The translations under genes were made by a program, and so were the position numbers. Under the pieces are notes generated by a model that saw only the letters and a list, made by a program, of their open reading frames with translations, had not been told where the DNA came from and ran no database searches. DNA of 9,116 nt, from assembly GCA_021796315.1 (NCBI GenBank), contig JAJYOH010000210.1:1-9116 (forward strand). Reading direction: 5' to 3'. Positions 1 through 6,046 of this stretch are shown here, one piece after another. Each line of letters opens with the position of its first letter. The first letter of the stretch is position 1. This DNA comes from Chloroflexota bacterium (GTDB lineage: Bacteria; Chloroflexota; Anaerolineae; Anaerolineales; Villigracilaceae).

Positions 1-451
1 CAATGATTAGCGGACCCAGCGAATCCGTGACCATCAATTCAATATAGCCCTTAATGTGTGTCAACGGCGTGCGCAATTCATGCGAAATATTGGCGACAAA
101 ATTGGCTTTTATCTGGCTAAGTTCTGAAAGCCGTTCGAGCGCCTCCTGCAATTCCCCGGTGCGTTCCTGAACACGTTGCTCGAGATTCCGGTTAGCGGCC
201 TGCAGCGCCGAGCGCAATTGGATGATCTGTTCGGTGACAGCTTCATCCAGCGTTGGACGGTCAAGAAGATTCAGATCCAGAAGAGCCTGACCAAGTAGAC
301 ATGTTTTTCCCTGCGCGATCTGTTCCTGCTGATACGCCAGGGCTTTTTGCAAGTCCAGTTCGCTGACATGGCCGTTTCGAACCAGCGCTTCCCCCAGTTT
401 GGGCACAAGCATTTCAGGTGTTAATTGTGGCTGCGCTTTTGTCTTTGGCAT
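1..451 (-). CDS. Sensor histidine kinase, N-terminal part (runs off left edge)
   Basis: The first 150 residues are visible and the gene continues beyond base 1. Residues about 18-75 (LGEALVRNGHVSELDLQKAL, then a second LGQALLDLNLLD half) resemble the N-terminal domain of type II secretion ATPases (T2SSE_N/MshEN-like), which in some relatives binds nucleotides. Residues about 78-115 are a heptad-rich, charged coiled coil. The HisKA dimerisation box follows as ANISHELRTPL, with the phospho-acceptor His at residue 124. No membrane segment or signal peptide is seen, so this part is cytoplasmic. The ATG at 449-451 has a GGAG at 460-463, 8 bases upstream. It lies 41 bp after the amidohydrolase on the same strand and is probably the last visible gene of the parAB operon. 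The kinase identity is firm. The domain-level match of the N-terminus is from pattern memory, and the signal and partner are unknown. Confidence 0.9.
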   Translation of the reverse strand, partial: MPKTKAQPQLTPEMLVPKLGEALVRNGHVSELDLQKALAYQQEQIAQGKTCLLGQALLDLNLLDRPTLDEAVTEQIIQLRSALQAANRNLEQRVQERTGELQEALERLSELSQIKANFVANISHELRTPLTHIKGYIELMVTDSLGPLII

Positions 452-492
452 GGGCAATTCTCCAATCGATCACTTCAAAGCGGCGATAATTT

Positions 493-2067
493 CTATTCGC
501 CAAAAACCCAATCACCACTAATCATTGTTGCAGAAGATTGAAAATCTTTCATATCGTCAGGATTGCAGGTAAACGGATCATCATCCAAAACGATCAAATC
601 CGCCAGAAAGCCGGCAGCCAGCCGCCCCAAACGATTCTCTGCATGGGCCGCGTAGGCCGCGCCGCTGGTGAAACCTTCGAGCGCCTCTTGCACGGATAAA
701 CGTTGTTCGGGCCTCCAACCTTCTTTTGAGGGCGGCCCGTTTCGCCGTCGGCGTGTGACCGCCGCGTGCAGACCCCAAAACGGGTTCGGCGATTCTACCG
801 GCGCATCCGAGCCGAAAGCCAGGCGCGCGCCCGCATCCAATTGAGTCCGCCAGGCATAGGAAAGCGCGGCGCGTTCGCCCCAATAACGGTCGGCCATCAA
901 CATGTCCGACGTGGCATGGATGGGCTGCATCGAAGCGATCACGTCCAGTTGCGCGAGCCGCTGCGCATCGTCGGGATGCAGCACCTGCACATGCTCGATG
1001 CGATGACGCAGATGCGGCAGTCCTTTTTCTTTTTCATAGGCGCGCAATTGCTGATATGCGTTCAGCACTTCGTGATTGGCGCGATCTCCGATGGCATGGA
1101 CCGTCATGCCGAGTCCAACATCGGCAGCGCGGCGGCCAAACTCAAAAAGTTCCTCGCCGTCCATGTTGAGAATGCCTTTATTTTCCGGCTCACCCTCATA
1201 AGGCTGGAACATGGCCGCCGTGCGCGGGCCAAGCGCGCCGTCCATAAAAGCCTTGACCGAGCCGATGTGAAGCCAGTCATCGCCAAAGCCGGTGCGAAGT
1301 CCGAGCGCCGAAGCGTGATCGAGCAGATCGACTGGAATATTTTTCGTGACGCGCAATTTCAATTTATCCTGTGTGTGAAGTTTTTGCAACGCCATAAAAC
1401 ATTCGCGGCGATCAAAATCATGCACGCCGGTCAGTCCCATCTTCCACAAAATCGGCTGGGCTTTTTCGATGGCCGACGCGATCAGCTCGACATCGGATTC
1501 CGGATTCACGCGAGTGATCAATTCCATCGCCGTTTCGAACAGGACCCCGCTCGGGTCGCCGTTTAATTGGCGTTGGATGCGTCCGTTGGCTGGGTCCGGA
1601 CTCTCGGCAGTGATATTCGCAGTTTTCAGCGCGGCAGAATTTGCAAGCGCGGCGTGTAAGGATTTAGCAGTTAGATAAACAGGATTGTTCGGTGAAATCG
1701 AATCGAGATCGGATGCAGCCGGCCAGCGCCCCCATGGATTTTGATTCCAGCCGTGACCGAGAATCCATTCACCGGGTTTGGAATTTTTCACATGTTCAGA
1801 AACACGCCGCAAGCATTCTTCGAGCGTGTCGGTTTCGCAATCTATCTTTTGCAGGCCGAGCGCATAATATTGAAGATGAATGTGCGCGTCAGTCAGGCCA
1901 GGCAGAATGACGCGTCCGCGCATGTCTTGTTTTTTGGCGCTGTCGAATTCACGCAAAAGTTCATCGCCGCCGGTGGCAAGAATCCGCTCTCCGTTGATGA
2001 CCAACACTGAGGCGAGCGGCCGCTGCGGGTCGAGTGTGTGGACGCGGGCGTTGTACAAAAGTCTCAT
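493..2067 (-). CDS. YtcJ-type metal-dependent amidohydrolase (Amidohydro_3 family)
   Basis: A complete protein of 524 residues, the usual length for this family. It shows the amidohydrolase metal-site pattern: H62 and H64 in LTDAHIHL, a candidate bridging lysine K272 in SVKAFMDGALGPRTA, H324 in VHAIGDRAN, H359 in HRIEHVQ, and D421 in FGSDAPVESPNP. The N-terminal beta strands (residues 1-55) and C-terminal LADLIVLDDDPF form the small beta sandwich of urease-like hydrolases. Family members hydrolyse amide or formamide bonds. The substrate here cannot be told. No signal peptide is seen, so it is cytoplasmic. Its ATG overlaps the parB stop by four bases (ATGA, 2064-2067) and has only a weak ribosome site, so its translation is probably coupled to parB. 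The overlap is odd company for a metabolic enzyme. A role in partitioning is not implied. Confidence 0.93.
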   Translation of the reverse strand: MRLLYNARVHTLDPQRPLASVLVINGERILATGGDELLREFDSAKKQDMRGRVILPGLTDAHIHLQYYALGLQKIDCETDTLEECLRRVSEHVKNSKPGEWILGHGWNQNPWGRWPAASDLDSISPNNPVYLTAKSLHAALANSAALKTANITAESPDPANGRIQRQLNGDPSGVLFETAMELITRVNPESDVELIASAIEKAQPILWKMGLTGVHDFDRRECFMALQKLHTQDKLKLRVTKNIPVDLLDHASALGLRTGFGDDWLHIGSVKAFMDGALGPRTAAMFQPYEGEPENKGILNMDGEELFEFGRRAADVGLGMTVHAIGDRANHEVLNAYQQLRAYEKEKGLPHLRHRIEHVQVLHPDDAQRLAQLDVIASMQPIHATSDMLMADRYWGERAALSYAWRTQLDAGARLAFGSDAPVESPNPFWGLHAAVTRRRRNGPPSKEGWRPEQRLSVQEALEGFTSGAAYAAHAENRLGRLAAGFLADLIVLDDDPFTCNPDDMKDFQSSATMISGDWVFGE

Positions 2068-2919
2068 AATAATTTTTCCAGCAATCCATCCAGTTCTTCG
2101 TCGGAATAAAAATGGATGGTGACCGTGCCGCCTTTTTTGCCGTGTTTGAGCGCCACCTTCGTGCCGAGGCTGGCGCGCAGACGACGCTCGATATCACTCA
2201 CGTCCGCGTTGCGGCTGACTGTCTTTTTCACAGTCGGTTTCATGCCGCCGAGTTTGCGCGCTAACTGCTCAGTCTGCCGAACACTGAGATCGAGATTGAT
2301 AACGGTATTGAGAGCGGCTTCCTGACCTTTGAGGGCGTTGATGGCAAGCAAGGCGCGCGCGTCGGCCTTCGGTAATTTTTCCATCCACGAGGGCCTGCTT
2401 GACAGCGGGCGCGGCATCCAACAGGCGTATCGTATTTGTGATGGCCACGCGGCTCTTTCCAACACGCGCCGCGATGGCTTCGTGTGAAAGCCCAAATTCT
2501 TTGGCGAGATTCTGATACGCGTCGGCCTCTTCAATGGCGTTCAAGTCCGCGCGTTGGACATTTTCGATGAGGGCAAGTTCAAGCAGCTGCTGGTCGCTGG
2601 CGTTGCGGAGGACGACCGGGACGGTTCTCAATCCGGCCTTGCGCGCGGCCTGCAAACGCCGTTCGCCCGCGATAAGCGTGTACATTCCTCCGCGTCCGGG
2701 GGCGACAATCAATGGCTGGATAACCCCATGCTCGCGGATCGATACAGCCAGATCTTCGAGTTCGTTTTCCCTGAATGTCTGTCGCGGCTGGCGCGGGTTG
2801 CGTTGAATTAGATCAACCGAAATCTGTGTTACACCTCCTTCGACGCCCAATGATGATACTGACGATCCGCCGGGAATGAGTGCGTCGAGTCCTTTGCCAA
2901 GACCGGAATGTTTGGGCAT
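2064..2919 (-). pseudogene. parB: ParB/Spo0J chromosome-partitioning protein, split by a one-base frameshift
   Basis: The N-terminal segment starts at the ATG at 2917-2919, with AGGAG at 2926-2930 six bases upstream. It starts MPKHSGLGKGLDALIPGG, then VDLIQRNPRQPR, the CTP-binding GERR motif (residues 85-88 in AGERRLQAA), ENVQRADLNAIEEADAY, and a helix-turn-helix (GLSHEAIAARVGKSRVAIT). After KITEG (residue 185) the frame fails and would end at 2269 after about 27 unrelated residues. The +1 frame then gives ADARALLAINALKGQEAAL through the C-terminal dimerisation region to the TGA at 2064-2066. The span is 856 bases, one more than a multiple of three. With one base removed it is 284 residues, normal for ParB. 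ParB binds parS, clamps DNA using CTP and stimulates ParA. Upstream in-frame codons to 2961 derive from the neighbouring repeat and were rejected as start. Identity is sure. Whether the break is real is not. Confidence 0.88.
2353..2367 (-). other. parB: Frameshift site in parB (GC-dinucleotide tract)
   Basis: On the coding strand GAA GGC is followed by CGACGCGCGCGCC. The upstream frame reads R-R-A-R, whereas removing one base restores the expected TEG-(H/D)-A-R-A-L-L-A-I. The extra base therefore lies near 2362-2364, beside an alternating GC run (2353-2361). No slippery heptamer or pause element typical of programmed shifting is seen, so an indel or assembly error is more likely than recoding. 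Confidence 0.75.
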
Positions 2920-2937
2920 AGATTGCTCCTTTTTATT

Positions 2938-2965
2938 CACCACTGAGAACACAGAGAGCACGGAG
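2938..2965 (+). repeat. Left inverted repeat: three CACNGAG units at 9-bp period
   Basis: It begins with CAC at 2938-2940, followed by units CACTGAG (2941-2947), CACAGAG (2950-2956) and CACGGAG (2959-2965), with two-base spacers AA and AG. The complement of the right copy matches it at 22 of 28 positions. All differences fall at the variable middle base of a unit or in the spacers. Confidence 0.9.
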
Positions 2966-2979
2966 TTTTCTGGGCGGAG

Positions 2980-3369
2980 TCAATTAGCAAAGCGTTTGAT
3001 ACCATGCTTGAGCAATTTCACATTGAAATTAATAAGCAATCCGACCTTGCAGTCTGCAAGTCGAAGATAGGATAAAAGCTGCGCTTCGTGGATCGGTTCA
3101 AGGCTTGCCATAGATTTAACTTCAACGATGACCGCATCATTGACGAGCAAATCAAGCTGATAGCCACAATCAAGTTTTACATCTTTATAAACCAAAGGCA
3201 GAGGCGCCTCTTGTATTACCTTAAAGCCTCGTTGCATTAATTCATACACCAAACAGGCAACATAAGCAGACTCGAGCAAGCCGGGACCAAGTGTCCGATG
3301 AACTTCGATTGCCGCGCCGATAATTGCTTCGGTAATTTTGTTTATCTCTTCCATGCTCAAATTTTTCAT
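2980..3369 (-). CDS. GxxExxY family protein (PD-(D/E)XK-like fold, function unknown)
   Basis: A complete protein of 129 residues, typical for the family. The name-giving motif is GLLESAY (residues 30-36). A nuclease-like core follows: D73 in YQLDLLVND, then E83 and K85 in VIVEVKS, and Q97 in QLLSYLRL, an arrangement like PD-(D/E)XK enzymes. It ends with the family's usual GLLINFNVKLLKHGIKRF. Family members have no settled function; nuclease activity is a guess from the fold. The ATG directly abuts the right repeat (3370), which supplies a GGAG nine bases upstream. A second Met at residue 6 is an alternative start. It is co-oriented with parA and parB and is probably expressed by read-through of that operon. 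Confidence 0.93.
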   Translation of the reverse strand: MKNLSMEEINKITEAIIGAAIEVHRTLGPGLLESAYVACLVYELMQRGFKVIQEAPLPLVYKDVKLDCGYQLDLLVNDAVIVEVKSMASLEPIHEAQLLSYLRLADCKVGLLINFNVKLLKHGIKRFAN

Positions 3370-3397
3370 CTCTGTGTTCTCCGTGCGCTCCGTGGTG
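3370..3397 (-). repeat. Right inverted repeat: three CACNGAG units at 9-bp period
   Basis: Read on the minus strand from 3397 it starts with CAC, then CACGGAG (3394-3388), CACGGAG (3385-3379) and CACAGAG (3376-3370), with spacers CG and AA. It mirrors the copy at 2938-2965. It occupies most of the gap between the parA stop and the GxxExxY ATG, so it also serves as the 5' leader of that gene. The GGAG of the middle unit is positioned as a ribosome binding site. Confidence 0.9.
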
Positions 3398-3402
3398 ACA
3401 AT

Positions 3403-4182
3403 TTATCTCGGAATATGCACACCGTCGCCTTTGAGCAATTCCCTGGCGAGGTTCTCGTATGCCTGTGCGCCGACGGAAGAGGGTGCGTAGGCCGAGATGG
3501 GAAGTCCGTACGAGGGCGCTTCGGCGAGGCGGATGCTGCGCGGGATGATCGCTTTGAAAACCTGGTTCGGAAAATGACGATTGACTTCGGCCACGACATC
3601 GGTCGAAAGATTCGTGCGGGGGTCGAACATGGTCAGGACGACGCCGCGCACTTTCAGGTCTGGGAAAAGAGCCGAGCGCACGCGCTGAATCGTCTGCGTG
3701 AGCTGGCCGAGTCCTTCCAGCGCCAGATATTCACATTGCACCGGCACGATGACGCCATCGCGCGCCGCGACCAGCCCATTGACCGTGAGCAGTCCGAGCG
3801 AGGGCGGACAATCAACCAGGATGTAATCGTAACGATTGATCAAAGGTTCAAGCGCGCGCTTGAGGCATGTTTCACGCGCCAGTTCATCCACGAGTTCAAC
3901 TTCCGCACCCGCCAGTGCTGGTGAAGAAGGCAAAAGCGCCAGCTTGAGTTTCTCGTTCAATAAAATGAACGGCGTGGCCGCGCCGCCCAGCAATGACTCA
4001 TACGTGCCGCCCGCGACCGTAGCCTTGTCCACGCCGAGGCAGGAGGTTGCGTTGGCTTGCGGATCGAGATCAACGACCAGCACACGTTGTCCGAGATTTG
4101 CAAGATAAGCGCCGAGACTAATGGCGGTCGTGGTTTTTCCCACACCACCTTTTTGATTAGCGAACGTGTAAATGAGCGCCAC
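3403..4182 (-). CDS. parA: ParA/Soj chromosome-partitioning ATPase
   Basis: 259 residues from the GTG at 4180-4182. It is a Walker-type ParA ATPase that binds DNA non-specifically as an ATP dimer and is released by ParB, segregating origin regions. Visible motifs are the deviant Walker A KGGVGKTT (residues 11-18), Walker A' VVDLDPQAN with D38 and D40, and Walker B YILVDCPPSLG with D124. The late IIPRSIRLAEAPSYGLPI block is typical of chromosomal Soj proteins, and there is no N-terminal helix-turn-helix as in plasmid type Ia ParA. The GTG at 4182 was chosen over the in-frame GTG at 4203 because GGAGGT (4189-4194) lies six bases before it. That start shares one base with the kinase stop (TAGTG), implying translational coupling. 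Its partner parB is separated by the repeat cassette. Confidence 0.97.
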   Translation of the reverse strand: MALIYTFANQKGGVGKTTTAISLGAYLANLGQRVLVVDLDPQANATSCLGVDKATVAGGTYESLLGGAATPFILLNEKLKLALLPSSPALAGAEVELVDELARETCLKRALEPLINRYDYILVDCPPSLGLLTVNGLVAARDGVIVPVQCEYLALEGLGQLTQTIQRVRSALFPDLKVRGVVLTMFDPRTNLSTDVVAEVNRHFPNQVFKAIIPRSIRLAEAPSYGLPISAYAPSSVGAQAYENLARELLKGDGVHIPR

Positions 4183-5030
4183 TAAAATACCTCCATCAGG
4201 CACTTTTCAATTTCTTTGTGTGTCGGAATTCCATCCAGGCCCACGCGTGCCACCGAGCGCGCTGCAAGTTGCGTGGCAAAACGTGCGGCTTCCCACGGAT
4301 CGCGCGTGGTGAACAGGCGGATAAAAAAAGCGGCAGCGAAAATATCGCCCGCGCCGGTCGCATCCACTTCGAGGAGTTGAGGAGCACGAAAGCGGCGGCG
4401 GTCGCCATTCCAGAAAAGCACCGAATCCGCATCGCCGTCGGTGACGGCCAGCACGCGCGTTTGGTGCGCCATCGCTTCGATCAATTCTTCGTCGCCGCCG
4501 ACATCTTCTCGGCTGATAACGACCGCACCGGCGCGCGGCAAAAATGTTTGCGCAGATTCCCATTGGCGCGGTGAGACATGCCCATAGCCGTTCCAAGTCC
4601 GCATCCAACCTTGAGGCGTTATGCCCAACAAAGTTGGAGAAAGATATTTTGGCAATTCAGCGCTCAGTTCCTGGGCAACCGGCCCAAGATGAATGATGGA
4701 TGCCGTCCGCCAGGCATCGGGGACATTCTCAAGCGAAATCATGGCGGCTTGATGCCGAAGAGTCTGTTTGCGTTCGCCGCCGATATAAATATTTTCAAAG
4801 GTTGTCGTGTGCTCAGATGGAGCGGAAACCACAGTGATGCCAGAGAGCATACTGAGTGAAGTCTTTTCGCTGGCGGCGGTCACAACCCCCACGCGTAAAC
4901 CGAATGCGCGCGCTGTCAGCGCGGAAAAAGCTGCGGTGCCTCCAAGACGCGGCCCACTGGCTGTTACATCCTCGGTCACATGGCCGATGACGAGATAATC
5001 CACAGATTCAAGCACAGCGAGTTCAGGCAT
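4182..5030 (-). CDS. PfkB/ribokinase-family carbohydrate or nucleoside kinase
   Basis: 282 residues. The N-terminal glycine motif is PRLGGTAAFSALTARAFG (residues 28-45). The family signature near the C-terminus is LEVDATGAGDIFAAAFF, with VDATGAGD at 222-229 forming the anion hole and D229 as the expected catalytic base. These are diagnostic of PfkB enzymes that phosphorylate sugars, nucleosides or related alcohols. The exact substrate cannot be read. The longer frame to 5090 begins inside the intergenic stem-loop and was rejected. The ATG at 5028-5030 has no Shine-Dalgarno, but TATAAT lies 6 bp upstream, so translation is probably leaderless. Its last codon region contains the parA ribosome site, so it heads the parA operon. 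In Firmicutes mnmE, mnmG and rsmG usually fill this place. Confidence 0.92.
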   Translation of the reverse strand: MPELAVLESVDYLVIGHVTEDVTASGPRLGGTAAFSALTARAFGLRVGVVTAASEKTSLSMLSGITVVSAPSEHTTTFENIYIGGERKQTLRHQAAMISLENVPDAWRTASIIHLGPVAQELSAELPKYLSPTLLGITPQGWMRTWNGYGHVSPRQWESAQTFLPRAGAVVISREDVGGDEELIEAMAHQTRVLAVTDGDADSVLFWNGDRRRFRAPQLLEVDATGAGDIFAAAFFIRLFTTRDPWEAARFATQLAARSVARVGLDGIPTHKEIEKCLMEVF

Positions 5031-5036
5031 GAATAG

Positions 5037-5042
5037 ATTATA
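5037..5042 (-). promoter_or_regulatory. -10 box of a probable leaderless promoter for the kinase-parAB operon
   Basis: On the minus strand ACGGTATAAT is followed by CTATTC and then the kinase ATG. A start seven bases after the box would fall on or next to the A of the ATG, and no ribosome site is present. No good -35 box is seen at the usual distance. The same ten bases, ACGGTATAAT, occur at the rpmH promoter. Confidence 0.6.
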
Positions 5043-5092
5043 CCGTGAGAAAAAAATAGCCGCGTGGAATCGTCTCTTTCTTCCTGACATAA

Positions 5093-5135
5093 AAGAAGAA
5101 AGAGGAAAGACTTTGTATCTTTTCTCTTTCTTCTT
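5093..5135 (-). terminator. Stem-loop after jag, probable intrinsic terminator
   Basis: On the minus strand AAGAAGAAAGAG (5135-5124) pairs perfectly with CTCTTTCTTCTT (5104-5093). A further 4 bp (AAAG/CTTT) pair after one mismatch, around a nine-base loop. The 3' arm is pyrimidine-rich and runs into TT then ATG, so the U tract is short. A third purine copy, GGAAGAAAGAG (5084-5074), lies just downstream and could pair with the same pyrimidine arm. The element ends the rpmH-jag operon just before the next promoter. It is AU-rich, so strength is uncertain. Confidence 0.55.
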
Positions 5136-5148
5136 ATTCCAACAGATC

Positions 5149-5161
5149 GCGTTTGAAACGC
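5149..5161. other. 13-bp perfect palindrome between jag and the stem-loop
   Basis: GCGTTT-G-AAACGC is a perfect odd palindrome 8 bp beyond the jag stop. With a one-base centre it is more like a protein site than an RNA hairpin. No role is known, and a palindrome this short can occur by chance. Confidence 0.35.
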
Positions 5162-5169
5162 AACCTGTT

Positions 5170-6030
5170 CTACGAATCTTTTAGCAGAATTACGATCTTG
5201 CGATGCGGCTCTTCACCGGTGCTTTGCGTCATGACCGCAGGGTGCTCGCGCAGTTCCATGTGAATGATGCGCCGCTCGGCGGCGGGCATCGGCTCAAGCG
5301 TCAGCTTGCGGCCTGATTTCATGACCTGTTCAGCCATGCGCCGCGCCAGCTGTCGCAGTTGGCGTTCGCGCCGGTCGCGGTGGCCTTCGACATCCACGAT
5401 CAAATGAATGAACTCCTGCGTTTCCTTGCCCACCATCAACGAGGTAATATATTGAAACGCATTCAAGGTGTCGCCGCGCCGGCCAATCAAAACGCCGAGA
5501 TCGTTCCCGCGAATATCCACCATGATCGGATGACGGTCATCGCGCGCCTCGCCATAATGCGCCGAGACCTGCGCCTGCATGCCCATGTGAAAAAGCAATT
5601 TGGAAACGATGGTTTCGGTGGCATCCAGTATGAGATCGTGCTCATGAGAAGCGGCTTCCGCTTTGGGCAAGGGCGCGGCCTTTTTGAGGGAAGCCGCTTC
5701 TTTTTCCGGACCCTTCGACGCGTTCACCTGTACCTGCGGTACTGGCGCAGACAGGGCGACGCGTGAGGCAAGCTTCTCCGTTTTGGGCGGACGCGCCGCT
5801 TTGGGTTTTTCCGGTGCGGGTGGTGGCGCAACTGGTTCCGATCCAGGCGGGGGGGTGACCGTCAGGCGCACACGTACCTGGCGTCCACCCAACCCAAACA
5901 AGCCTTTGTTTCCAGCATCCAGCACTTCCACCGACACCGCATCGGCGGGTAATCCCAATTGGGACAGCCCTTGTGCCAGAGCTTCCTCCACAGTCGGAGC
6001 GATAATTTCAAGTGTTGTGCGTTCGGCCAT
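5170..6030 (-). CDS. jag: Jag/KhpB RNA-binding protein (Jag_N-KH-R3H)
   Basis: 286 residues. The Jag_N domain covers residues 1-57 with the signature KGLFGLG (42-48). A Pro/Ala/Lys-rich, low-complexity linker covers about 60-128. A type II KH domain follows with the GxxG loop IGRRGD (182-187) and ALNAFQYI-like helix. The R3H domain lies at about 225-286 (PMPAAERRIIHMEL, with R253, R254 and H257). Jag/KhpB binds RNA, usually with KhpA, and influences cell division and envelope synthesis in Gram-positive bacteria. It acts in the cytoplasm. The ATG has GGGAGG at 6036-6041, five bases upstream, and follows yidC by 16 bp, the usual yidC-jag order. The linker encodes EAAS twice, giving a 12-bp inverted repeat within the gene. 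Confidence 0.96.
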   Translation of the reverse strand: MAERTTLEIIAPTVEEALAQGLSQLGLPADAVSVEVLDAGNKGLFGLGGRQVRVRLTVTPPPGSEPVAPPPAPEKPKAARPPKTEKLASRVALSAPVPQVQVNASKGPEKEAASLKKAAPLPKAEAASHEHDLILDATETIVSKLLFHMGMQAQVSAHYGEARDDRHPIMVDIRGNDLGVLIGRRGDTLNAFQYITSLMVGKETQEFIHLIVDVEGHRDRRERQLRQLARRMAEQVMKSGRKLTLEPMPAAERRIIHMELREHPAVMTQSTGEEPHRKIVILLKDS

Positions 6031-6046
6031 ATTGCCCTCCCTTGTG

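Larger units (their letters stand above)
2938..3397. mobile_element. 460-bp inverted-repeat cassette carrying one GxxExxY gene
   Basis: The two 28-bp repeats at 2938-2965 and 3370-3397 face each other and bracket a single gene almost exactly: 14 bp separate the left repeat from the stop codon and none separates the right repeat from the ATG. The segment lies between parA and parB, which are normally adjacent. Deleting it leaves a 23-bp parA-parB gap holding a good parB ribosome site, which is what an uninterrupted operon would look like. It carries no transposase. No convincing target duplication flanks it (TTTTATT on the left, ACAATTTATC on the right). The architecture is seen directly; that it moved as a unit is inference. 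Confidence 0.65.

Noticed and set aside
766..1566. A long plus-strand open frame of 266 codons opposite the amidohydrolase
   Set aside because: It is antisense to a complete, motif-rich enzyme and its translation shows no recognisable domain or ribosome site. Long antisense frames are expected opposite GC-rich genes.
2920..2961. Upstream ATG extending ParB by 14 residues
   Set aside because: These codons come from the left inverted repeat and native leader. AGGAG is ideally spaced for the ATG at 2919.
3868..3883. A parS-like half-site (TGTTTCACG) inside parA
   Set aside because: Only 11 of 16 positions match the parS consensus TGTTTCACGTGAAACA, and the second half is poor. One 9-base half-site in this length is not far from chance.
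3298..3924. A 208-codon plus-strand frame opposite parA and the cassette
   Set aside because: It crosses parA, the right inverted repeat and the GxxExxY start, has no family features, and is a shadow of the coding strand.
5031..5090. N-terminal 20-residue extension of the kinase
   Set aside because: It is encoded by the intergenic stem-loop region and by the promoter itself, and lacks a ribosome site; the family's start fits the ATG at 5030.
5648..5700. A 12-bp inverted repeat (GAAGCGGCTTCC and GGAAGCCGCTTC) within jag, followed by T's on the plus strand
   Set aside because: Both arms encode EAAS in the low-complexity linker, and the arm sequence is itself nearly self-complementary. The loop is about 29 bases and no plus-strand gene needs a terminator.
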